Shown one piece after another: positions 10,500 through 19,949 of a DNA stretch of 64,000 bases. The translations under genes were made by a program, and so were the position numbers. Numbering within the stretch: the stretch's first letter is position 1; every line of letters starts with the position of its first letter. Below the pieces are notes generated by a model that worked only from the letters and a program-made list of their open reading frames with translations, was not told where the DNA came from and made no database searches. Location: assembly GCA_009193035.1 (NCBI GenBank), contig SWDT01000008.1, forward strand, positions 806,001-870,000, written 5' to 3'. The DNA comes from Halicephalobus mephisto. Its lineage: Eukaryota; Nematoda; Chromadorea; Rhabditida; Panagrolaimidae.

Positions 10500-11720
10500 T
10501 AGTTTATGCGTTGTTTTTATAAATTGAACACTTTCACTATTTGTCTTTAAACAAAATAATTTTTCTCGGAAGTATTAAAATACATTCGAAATTTGATGAT
10601 AATGAAGTCAGGAAAAATTAGGACTCTTATTAAAGGACAATAAACAAAAATAAACTTAAATCGGAAAATTTCGCGGAAATAAAAAACAGTAAAATTTTGT
10701 ATTTACGATATTAACGAAATTCAATAATTGTTTCGAAATTGAAATTAAATTTCACTGGAGTTGGAAATCGGAATTCAATTTTATCGAAAATTATTTAATT
10801 TTTGAATCCACCACTGAGAATCGTTATTTTTCCACATTACTAAAAAGTAATTTTATTTTTAGTTGAAAAAGTTAAAAATCTACAAGAGTTTTTAGAATAT
10901 TCTAGACCTTAAAGGGAGATTCTAAAACCTCAGAAGGTACTACAGAAGATTCTGAGACTTTGTGAAATAGTTTGAAAGATTTTAGAATTTTCAAGAATTT
11001 TATAGATTTTAGAATTTTTAAGAATTTTATAGATTTTAGAATTTCCAAGAATTTTATAGATTTTAGAATTTCCAAGAATTTCGTAATTTTAGAATTTTCG
11101 AGAATTTAGTGAAAAATTCGAAAATTTTGAATATCTTATAAGACCTTTCAGAATCCACTTAAAAATTTCACAATTTTCTAGGATTTTGTAGAATACTCTA
11201 AATTTCAAAATTAAATTTTTTAAAAAATGATCTAAAATGAAAATTTCGAATTTTTCAAAAAAATTAAAAATAAATTTTAAAACAACTGTAATGTTGACGA
11301 TTTTTATTTTTATATAATTACAGTAGAAAAAATTAAAAAAGATACTTTGGGTTCGGCACGTTCACCAAGTTTTCAAAAATAACATCGTTATTCGAAATGA
11401 CATCCTAAATGTCATTAAAAAAACAATTAACATTTAATTCAAATTAATGTAACTAAAAATGCAAAAAATTAAGTCGATTAGAAATGAAACAACTATGGTG
11501 GCATTTGTTCACGACGAAATGTGGCTTTGTTACGTAACGAGGAAGGTTTATCCGAAAATGGATCTTCTTAAAAAAAATAAAACTGCGAAAAAAAATTTAA
11601 AAAATTAATTGGTTTCTGAATTTCGGTCTTACATGGTTGTCTAAATTTTGATTTTTTTTATTTTTGATTTTTGATTTTTTTAATTTTTAATTTTTGATAT
11701 ACAGTATTTCAGCGGAAAAT
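10500..11720. other. gene-free A+T-rich stretch
   Basis: Includes a short tandem of TTTTAGAATTTCCAAGAATT (10980-11110). A patch at 11490-11560 has more balanced composition but no open frame of interest on either strand. Confidence 0.5.
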
Positions 11721-11727
11721 GAAAAAA

Positions 11728-11860
11728 TTCTCAGAACGAAAATCCCTGAGGCGCAGGGATCAAATTCGGATATCAATTAGCACCAGATGTGACGTCATCC
11801 AAAAGTTAAAAAACGGACGACATTGAATCGTCCGGAATTTTAGTTCATTAATTTTGTATT
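11728..11860. repeat. dispersed repeat, partner at 54665-54790
   Basis: ACGAAAATCCCTGAGGCGCA is followed by GGATC, then TGTGACGTCATCC and a TTAAAAAACGGACGACATTG segment. A diverged copy in the same orientation lies in NECAP intron 3. It is an interspersed repeat of unknown class. Confidence 0.7.
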
Positions 11861-11965
11861 TTTGGTACTTGGAAAAATTTTAATAAATACGGTAGCTGCC
11901 AAATCAGCGGGTTGCTACCATTCTGTCAAAGAGAAAAAAACAATTTTTATTCTTGCTGTAGATGA

Positions 11966-12002
11966 CTACTTTTGTTTCAACCTCAAACTTGGGTAATTAA
12001 AC
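11966..12002 (-). pseudogene. SL1 leader relic (SL RNA pseudogene or retrocopied SL1-mRNA end)
   Basis: Positions 12002-11982, read on the minus strand, match 21 of the 22 bases of the nematode SL1 spliced leader as I know it (GTTTAATTACCCAAGTTTGA plus the final G). Only the first G is replaced, by T. The next bases are GTTGAAAC. In the C. elegans SL1 RNA the leader is followed by GTAAACATTGAAAC, so this looks like the same sequence with six bases missing. The Sm site and stem-loops of SL RNA are not evident downstream. It is therefore either a decayed SL RNA gene or the 5' end of a reverse-transcribed, trans-spliced mRNA. Confidence 0.7.
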
Positions 12003-12174
12003 ATTTTTATCGAATCTGTTAGTCTGAATAACCCGTGTACCGATGATGAAGTAGATGTCGTAGAAAGGTTTATGGAATAGATGCCTAAGACACAATACAA
12101 AATCTGTGCAGGATTCGACACAAGTAGCAAATACATGACCATTCCCGTCAAGAAGAACTGTATGTCCCATTGTC

Positions 12175-12325
12175 GGTCCTAAGAAAATCTATTCAGGACT
12201 AAGAGTTCCTTGTTAGTGCTCAGAGAATCCATTTAGGACCAAGTGTTCCCCATCAGTACTAAGAAAATCTATTTAGGATCAAATGTTTCTAATTAGTGCT
12301 AAGAAAATCTGTTCGATCCCTCAGG
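12175..12325. repeat. precise 40 b tandem repeat, ~3.5 copies
   Basis: Units starting AAGAAAATCTATT recur at 12181, 12221, 12261 and 12301, exactly 40 bases apart. Each carries AGGACTAAG or AGGATCAAA and a TTAGTGCT end. Confidence 0.85.
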
Positions 12326-12591
12326 TCAAAATTTGCATGAAAATTATGCAAAAAATTATTTGGTAAATCAATATCAAAAATCATTTTTGTTTCTAGAACA
12401 ATATGACATGGTAATAGTGTCTCCAAGAAAGTATATAAAAAATTAACTTTTTTCAAAGGCGATTTTTCGAACAACAGGACTGTCGTTTACGTGTTAGCAG
12501 TTTCTTCGTTGTCCGCAGATCGGGCGACTACAGTATTCTCGACAATTCGCTTAAAGACAATAGTTTTCGTTTCATTTATAAATTCTTTATA

Positions 12592-12763
12592 CAGTAGAAC
12601 TTGGATATAAGATATCCCTGTTATAAAATATTTCACTTTATAGCATACGGTGTGAGTGAGTTTGGTTAGTCTGCCTTCAAATTTACCTCTTCTATAACAT
12701 ATCCTTTATTAAAGATACGCTTTGCCCGGTCCCAAGGGGGTATCTTATATCCAAGTTCGACTT
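12592..12763. mobile_element. pogo-like MITE, copy 3
   Basis: Begins CAGTAGAACTTGGATATAAG after TA and ends TATCTTATATCCAAGTTCGA. The interior is the reverse complement of copy 2 (GGTTAGTCTGCCTTCAAATT). It is one half of an inverted dimer with copy 4. Confidence 0.8.
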
Positions 12764-12815
12764 TAATACTATCATCAAAATGGAAATGGAACAAATTTAT
12801 TTTGAAATTGTAATA

Positions 12816-12991
12816 CAGTATAACTTGGATATAAGATATTCCCGTTATAACATATCTCTTTTATAGCATGCGGTCTGAGTGAGTGAGTTTGGTTAGTCTA
12901 TCTTCAAATTTACCCCGGATATAACATATCCTTTCTTATAGCATACGCTTTGCCCGGTCCCAAGGGGGTATCGTATATCCAAGTTCGACTG
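12816..12991. mobile_element. pogo-like MITE, copy 4
   Basis: CAGTATAACTTGGATATAAG at the left and TATATCCAAGTTCGACTG at the right, with GGTTAGTCTATCTTCAAATT inside. It is joined to copy 3 by the same spacer that joins copies 1 and 2, in reverse orientation. Confidence 0.8.
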
Positions 12992-13059
12992 TGTCATGAA
13001 TTTAACAAAGTTTAATTTCCTAATTTTGAGAAAAATTCGAAATGAACTAAGAAATCATA

Positions 13060-13540
13060 TTTTCGAACAAAAACATTAAAATCATTATCATCTGGAAGAC
13101 TATTTTTCGTGTTAGGATCAAAATAGCTTTATTTTTTTAAACTAAAAATAAACTAAATTAGTCAATTGTCCCGACACGAATGACAACTTTTTATTAAAGA
13201 CGATTTTAATAGATACTGTAGGATATAAAAAAATTCGAAACTATTAAGTTGAAGATTGAAAAAAATTCAAAAGTCACTAAAAACTACTTTTTGGATTAGG
13301 ATCAAAATTAAACAATTTTATTTCCTTATTAAAAAACAAATTAAATTAATCAATGGTCCCGACACGAACGACATGTTTTGTTGATAGTTTTGATATTTTT
13401 AGAATTTTTTATTTTTATTACATTTTTTATATTATTTATAAAATTTGGAAAATAATTAAAAATTATTAAAAATTATTAAAAATTATTAAAAATTATTAAA
13501 AATTATTAAAAATTATTAAAAATAATTAAAAACATTAATG
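13060..13540. repeat. duplicated TTCGTGTTAGGATCA block and AATTATTAAA microsatellite
   Basis: Two copies (about 13105-13180 and 13290-13370) run from GTTAGGATCAAAAT to GTCCCGACACGAA, so the motif appears in opposite orientations at the two ends of each copy. From 13450 to 13530 the decamer AATTATTAAA repeats about eight times. Confidence 0.75.
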
Positions 13541-13573
13541 TCGAAATTGGAAATAAATTCATTGGCTCTATCC

Positions 13574-13731
13574 TACACAGAAAAACGTAATTTTTAGTAC
13601 AGTAAGAAAATCAAAATCGTCATTAATAAGTTTTATTTTCCGTCAAAAATTCAAATATTTATCAAAAATGTGACAATTGTGTCACATTTTGTAATTTTTA
13701 AAGTATTAAAAGTTGTGTTTTTTTGTGTACT
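13574..13731. mobile_element. ACACA-end MITE, diverged copy
   Basis: Inverted ends ACACAGAAAAACGTAATTTT and AAAGTTGTGTTTTTTTGTGT, with an internal palindrome (AAAATGTGACAATTGTGTCA). Same family as the two copies at 21549 and 21796, and more diverged. Confidence 0.75.
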
Positions 13732-13829
13732 ATATCTGTTAAGATTAGGAATAAGAAGAATATTACAAATCTTTACTGAACAAACAAGGTACAGACAAAC
13801 AATGTATAATATAATAATGATACAACAGA

Positions 13830-14165
13830 ACAACCAGAGGTGTCACTCATGCCCTACAGTATCTAGCATCCTTGATATTCAGACTATCTCTTCAGGTGAT
13901 CTCTTTTTAGTCTAGTTTGTGTCCTAACATCTACATAGCAGATTTCGACACATAAGAATCGATTATCTTATTCTTGTTTTACAGTATTCTAGGGTCCTTG
14001 ATATTCAGGTGATCTCTTTTTAGTCTAATTTTTGTCCTAATATTTACATAGCAGATTTCGACACGACTACAATCGAGGGTCTAACTCATATCCTACAGTA
14101 TTCTAGGGTCCCTGATATTCAGACTATCTCTTCAGGTCCTCTCTATTATGGTTTTTGTCACAACA
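13830..14165. repeat. tandem repeat with CTACAGTATTCTAGGGTCC unit
   Basis: Three copies of a unit running from CTACAGTATTCTAG through TTGATATTCAGACTATCTCT to a CATAGCAGATTTCGACAC end, with one internal deletion. No gene. Confidence 0.75.
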
Positions 14166-15060
14166 ATATCCTAAGGGATTTTTTGTGGAAAAATTCCCAG
14201 TTATTTCCACCCACAGGCAAAACGCCAACTTCATTCTAATTTTTTCTCCATAAACTTCCAGAGTTCAATTTTTCAATGAACTTTTTCCCGGAAATGCCGT
14301 CGGCACATGACAACTTGTAGTAAACAAAAAACATTAAAAAACATCAATGTTCATTTTAACTTCTTACAGTATACTGTATATCATTGTAGTATACTGTATT
14401 TTATTTTCCAAGAATGTCATTCAAAAGTCACATTATTGTGGAAATTAAAAATTTATTTTTTTCAGAATTTTCACGACACGAATTTTTAAAATTAAAAATT
14501 ATTTTAGAATTAAAAATTATTTTAAAATTAAAAATTATTTTAAAATTAAAAATTATTTTAAAATTAAAAATTATTTTAGAATTTTATATTCAATTTTAAC
14601 AGAATTGAAAAATTTTTACAAAATTTAAAAAAAAATCAGAATTTATTAAATTTATAAAAATTTTAGGAACTTTTATAAAAAAATAAAAATAAATATTTTC
14701 ACGAATTTTTGGGATTTTCTAAAAACTTCAAAAATTCCAAATTTCAAATATTAATTCGAAGTTTATGTTCGATTTTTGAAAATTTAAAAAATATATTAAA
14801 TTTTAAGAATGTCCGTGGGATTTTAGAAATCTTCAAAACAGTCTGAAAAAATTTTAAATTCTTACAAAATTTTAAAAATTCAAAGAAATTTATGAAATTT
14901 ATGAAATTGTAAAAAATTTGAAAATGTTCTAAATTCTAAAAAATTTCATTGAATTTTCAAAAAAATTTAACTTTAATTTCGATTCTGAAAGATCATGGAA
15001 ATTTTTGAAAAGTTTGAAAAATTTCAGAAACCTTCATGAAATTTTCAAAGTTCAGAATTC
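14166..15060. repeat. A+T-rich stretch with AAATTAAAAATTATTTT tandem
   Basis: 14480-14580 is a short tandem of TTAAAATTAAAAATTATT. The rest is degenerate A+T-rich sequence. No coding frame supported. Confidence 0.6.
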
Positions 15061-15066
15061 TCTCAT

Positions 15067-15262
15067 TTACATACGAAAAAACTTATATTAAAACGATTTT
15101 GATTTATTGGATATATTATATCCGATATATCGCATATATTATATAAGCTGCATCGATGTCGATTTAATGTGTCGATATATGGAATACCATACATCCGATA
15201 TATTAGAGCCGTTTCAATGTATCTATACATGTATATCATGTAGTTATTTTTTGTGTGCAATT
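15067..15262. mobile_element. TATA-rich MITE, family C
   Basis: Inverted ends ACGAAAAAACTTATATTAAA and AGTTATTTTTTGTGTG surround strongly palindromic TATATC/GATATA words and the sub-terminal ACGATTTTGATTTATTGGAT. Related to the larger copy at 15317 and the complete copy at 22843. Confidence 0.6.
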
Positions 15263-15316
15263 TAGATGTAATTCCAGCCATATCTAAGATTGCGCTTTCA
15301 AGGATTTAATGCAGCG

Positions 15317-16077
15317 CACATAAAAAGGGTACATTAAAGCAGTTCTAATGTATCAGATACATTACATTTAATGCACCGGTACATCAAATACAATTCACTG
15401 ATACTAAATTTAATATACCGACACACTGAATATAATATATCCCATATATAAGAACCGTTTTAGTGTATCTATACAACAAATATAATTTACTAAATATATT
15501 ATATACAATGTATCGATATCCTACTGATGAATCAGTAACTTGAATATAATATATCTCATATATAAGAACCGTTTTAGTGTATCTATACAGCATATATAAT
15601 GCATCAAATACATTATATACAATGTATCAATATCCTACTGATGAATCAATACATTGAATATAATATATCTCATATATACAAACCGTTTCAGTGTATCTAT
15701 ACAGCAAATATAATTTACCAAATACATTATATACAATGTATCAATATCCTACTGATGAATCAATAACTTGAATATAATATATCTCATACATAAAAACCGT
15801 TTTAGTGTATTTATACAACAAATATAATGCATCAAATACATTATATACAATGTATCGATATCCTACTGATGAATCAATAACTTGAATATAATATATCTCA
15901 TACATAAAAACCATTTTAGTGTATTTATACAGCAAATATAATTTACCAAATACATTATATACAATGTATCAATATCCTACTGATGAATCAATACATTGAA
16001 TATAATATATCTCATACATAAAAACCATTTTAGTGTATTTATACATTTATACCCTATACTCATTTTTGTGTAGATTC
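15317..16077. mobile_element. expanded family C MITE with internal ~117 b tandem array
   Basis: Starts CACATAAAAAGGGTACATTA and ends ATACTCATTTTTGTGTAG, an inverted pair. The interior has about five copies at ~115-120 b of a unit containing ATCCTACTGATGAATCA and TATACAATGTATC (near 15520, 15635, 15750, 15862, 15977). It looks like a MITE enlarged by tandem amplification of its centre. Confidence 0.7.
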
Positions 16078-17400
16078 TAGAAATTTATAAAATTATAAAA
16101 ACTTCGGAATTTTCTACGAGAGTATGGAAGATTCTGAAAATTTCCATTGAATTTTAGGAATTTCCAGAAGTTATTTTGATATTATGAAAAGTTTCAAAAA
16201 TTTTTATTCAATTATGGGAAATTCTCGAAATTTCTAAAGTAATTAAGTAAAAGCTGAAGTCTCCACACGCAATCTGAGATCAAAGTACATCCTCCGCAAT
16301 TCCCTCTCGGATTACGGCAAAAATGAAAAAATAACCAAGACTAATCCCGACGGTATAAAACGTGTGTTAAAAACGATAAAATTAAAATCCAAATTTGAAG
16401 TCTAAAAGAGGTCAGCATCGAAATCGAAAAAATTTGTAGTCTGATTCTAATATGTAAGCAAATTGGTTGAAATTTTTATATTCATAATTATGGAAATTCC
16501 GAAATAAAAAGGAAATTTTCAGTTTGCTTACACTGTTTAAAAAACAAGTCGACATTAAAGTTAAAATCAAATCTGTAAGTTGCTTGCAACATTTGAATGG
16601 ATAAGTTGGTATTAAAGTAATAATAATTACGCAGATTGCTCACAATTTTCGAAAAAATTAATAAATACTTTTATATTCATTATTACAAAGATTTCGAAAT
16701 GATAATTTATTACGCAGGTTGCTTGCAACATTCCCGCAGAATAATCAACATCAAAAATAAAATAATAATAATTACGCAGGTTGCTCGCAATATTTGAATG
16801 GATAAGTTGGTATTAAAGTAATAATAATTACGCAGGTTGCTTGCAGCATTCCCGCAGAATAATCAACATCAAAAATAAAATAATAATAAAATACATAAAT
16901 TGTTTGAAACATTTTGGTAGGTTTTTCGATTTATTTAAATTTACAAATGTCCGAAATTATAATAAAGTCCGCACTTTGCCTGCAACGTTCGAACAAACTG
17001 ACTTACCCAATTGTTATTTAAAAATTCAATTTTGATGTCGACTATTTCGTTGACTTCAGTATGGATCAAGAAAAATTAGTTTTCAAAATTTCAAAATTTT
17101 TGTGATTTTCGAAATTGAAAATTCGTTTTTAATAAAGTTTAAAGTTTTCAAAAATTAATTAACTTTGAATTTCGATGATTTTATAAAAAATGAAATTCCA
17201 AAAAATAATTTCAAAATTAAAGTTATTGGAAAATTTTTTTCAAATTTTTAACATCTTCAATGAAAAAAATCAGAAACTAACTCCTAAATCTCACTTTTAT
17301 CCCCTAATTTATTACGGTAACACCAATAAAAATCTCAGTCCCAGATGGGTTCAAAATGATATCATACAAGTTGCACTAAAATAAAAAAAAAAAATAAAGG
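16078..17400. repeat. tandem array with TTACGCAGGTTGCTTGCA units, plus A+T-rich flanks
   Basis: From about 16440 to 17000 the words ACGCAGGTTGCTTGCA and CATTCCCGCAGAATAATCAA alternate with ATAATAATAATTACGCAG and TTGAATGGATAAGTTGG, giving five or six imperfect units. A balanced patch at 16255-16330 and one at 17270-17380 show no supported exon. Confidence 0.7.
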
Positions 17401-18105
17401 TCATAATGATCAAAAATGTTTTAAAAAAAATAAAATTTTTCAAAAATGTTTAAAAAAAAATAAAATTTTCTAAAATGTTTAAAAAAAATAAAATTTTTCA
17501 AAAATGTTTAAAAAAAAATAAAATTTTTCAAAAATGTTTAAAAACTTTTTAAAATTGAATTTTATGGAATTTGAAGGGAATTAAAATTACCGTAGTTTTT
17601 AAAATTCCTAAAATAATAAAAAAAAAGTAAAATTTCAAAATTATTTTTCTAAGGTTTTAAAAAAGCCGTAAAATTGCTGCATAACTTTTTATTGAATTTT
17701 TTTATTGTAATGTATTTTAAAAAATAAAAAGAGATCTCTCTTGAGTCTTTGAAAAAAGTATAGTAATTTCAAAACAGTTTTTTGAAGAAAATTATCAATC
17801 GTGAAAATTGTAAGTTTCTACGGTATGTGATACTTTTTATTTTTACAGTAATTAAAACAGGAAAATAGTTGCGTTATTTCAAAATTTTTCGTCGAAGATC
17901 TTGAGGTGTTTGTAGATTACATAATATTTCAGATTTAGCGAAGCTTTTCAGACAGATTGAACTTTTTTACTATGCTCACATTGATGTAAAATGGTCATGT
18001 GACACTTGTGTTCCAATTTTAATAATTTAGATCCAAAAATTAAAAACAAAAATCCACTTTAAATAGCCTTGTGTTTTATACGAAATTTTAGTTATCTTTA
18101 GTATT
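17400..18105. repeat. CAAAAATGTTTAAAAAAAATA tandem and A+T-rich sequence
   Basis: 17400-17540 holds five copies of AAAATGTTTAAAAAAAATA at about 30-base spacing. 17550-18105 shows no structure I can name. Confidence 0.6.
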
Positions 18106-18730
18106 GAGGGTTGGTCTTTAGAATCCAGCATTCTGAAGTCAATTATTGATTCTGACTCCATATTTAGAATTTGCGAGTTCGATTATCCTATTATAAGTAC
18201 TTTTTTGTGAGTTCTGACTGCAGAATTTGAACATAAATGTCTGTGATACAAATCTCTGATATATAGTTGCCATACAATCCAAAATCCTGAATTCTGAAGG
18301 TTAATTATTGATTCTGACTCCATATTCGGAATCTACAGGCCTTATTACGTTATTATAGATACTTATTATACCGTTATAACTCCAGAATTTGAACATAAAT
18401 GCCTGTGATATAAATCTCTGATATATAGGTGTCATACACTCAAAAATCCTGAATTCTGAAGGTTAATTACTGATTCTGACTTCATATTCGGAATTTACGA
18501 GTCTGATTACTTCATTGTAAATATTTTTGTTTAGTTCTAACTGCAGAATTGAAATATAAATGTCTGGAACACCAGTGTCGCTGGATATATTCATGACGTA
18601 AGTAGCGGGCTAGTGCATTAATAGCATCATGAAAAATTTTACAATTATTTTGATTAATTTGGTTTATACCTTGATCAACTGAACTATTCCAAATTCGGTT
18701 GTCTGAATTTTGAAAAGACATCATTGATCA
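18105..18730. repeat. tandem repeat, ~150 b unit, about four copies
   Basis: TCCTGAATTCTGAAGGTTAA, then TTGATTCTGACTCCATATT and GAACATAAATGTCTGTGATA, recur at about 18120, 18270, 18440 and (diverged) 18540. Confidence 0.8.
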
Positions 18731-19949
18731 TTGATCTGTGATGTTGAAGATTGATTTGGAAAGATCTCATGCTACAAATATAATTGATAGAAAGTTAACT
18801 TTTGGTCTTTTGGAATTTCATAATTTTAGATTGAAGATTCTTCAAAAACTCATGTAATCTTGCAGAATTTTGTGAAAATTTTTAGAATATTTCAGAATCC
18901 AATGGAAATTTCGAACTTTGTTTTATCAAAGTTGACGATCGGAGTTTGAAGTCGGGATTTTGGGTTTTTTGTTTTCATATACTAGTCTAAAATTCTTTCT
19001 TTTTCAAACAATTTTTATTCTGTCTTATGTAAGTTTATATAATTTTATATATAAATTCCTCGTGACAAAACAGGACTTTTCCAAGTTGTTTTTCGAATTG
19101 AAGAATTCAGATTCTGTGTTTTGTCAATTTAAATAAGAAAATGAAGTTTTGTGAAAAAAATTTGATATTCAAGAACGAAAATTCAGAATTTTAACTTCAA
19201 ACTATAAATTCTAATGAAAAAAATTTGAATTTTTTAGTTTTCGAAATTTGCCTCGAAAAACTTTCATAAAACTGATTTCTAATTTCTGTAAAATTATAAC
19301 AAATTACAAAATTGTATAAGATTACACTTTTTTAGCACTTTATCGAATGTTTTCAAAGCAATTACAATATTGGATTTACGATATAATATACTCAGGCTTG
19401 AATTCCTCTATTGTTCGCTTGTGTTTGTGCATCTCAGCCTTTCTGATCATCTTCAAGAAATTCTTCATCTTACTAGGATAATCTTTAGGGAATTCTTTCC
19501 TTACTAGGATTATCTTCAAGGAATTCTTCCTCTTACTAGGATCATCTCCAGAGAATTCTTCTCTTACTAGGATCATCTTCAAGGAATTCTTCTCCTACTA
19601 GGATCATCTTCAGGGAATTCTTCTCTTACTAGGATCATCTTTTCGGTCCTTCTGACCTCGCTTTTTTCTTTGATGAGTGCGTCTTAGCCATTTGTAGTCA
19701 GATTACAACTGGCAAGGCCTGGATCTGCAGTCTTCGGTCGGGAATCAAACAAGATTACAATTCTAATATAAAATCAAAATTGTCTCACCATACTGTAGCT
19801 TCCACCAAAGTTTAAAATTTCGTTTCGAAACAAATTTATAAAATTATTCATTTCTGTTTTTTATAATAGTATGATTTTTATTCTTTAAAATTATTGTCAA
19901 CTAATTCCTCATTTTGGTAATTTTTAAATTTAAAAAATTGATTGGATAT
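18730..19949. repeat. gene-free stretch with a 31-33 b minisatellite
   Basis: From about 19455 to 19650, TTACTAGGATCATCTTCAAG followed by GAATTCTTCTC repeats six or seven times. It is open on the minus strand only because the unit lacks stop codons there. The remainder (18730-19450 and 19660-19949) shows no gene; it is the 3' flank of the acyl-CoA synthetase. Confidence 0.75.

Noticed and set aside
12020..12182. Plus-strand short frames (ending NNPCTDDEVDVVERFME, and a 33-residue frame from 12082)
   Set aside because: Too short, not joined by splice sites, and next to the SL1 relic; may be decayed sequence.
16300..16400. Minus-strand frame reading YTVGISLGYFFIFAVIREGI
   Set aside because: Resembles the end of a membrane protein, but there is no acceptor within the open stretch and no other exon.
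19376..19660. Minus-strand coding frame rich in Lys/Asp/Ser
   Set aside because: It is the 31-33 base minisatellite read in its stop-free frame.
19690..19745. tRNA-like T-arm (GGTCGGGAATCAAAC)
   Set aside because: The arms do not pair and no acceptor stem or anticodon arm can be drawn.
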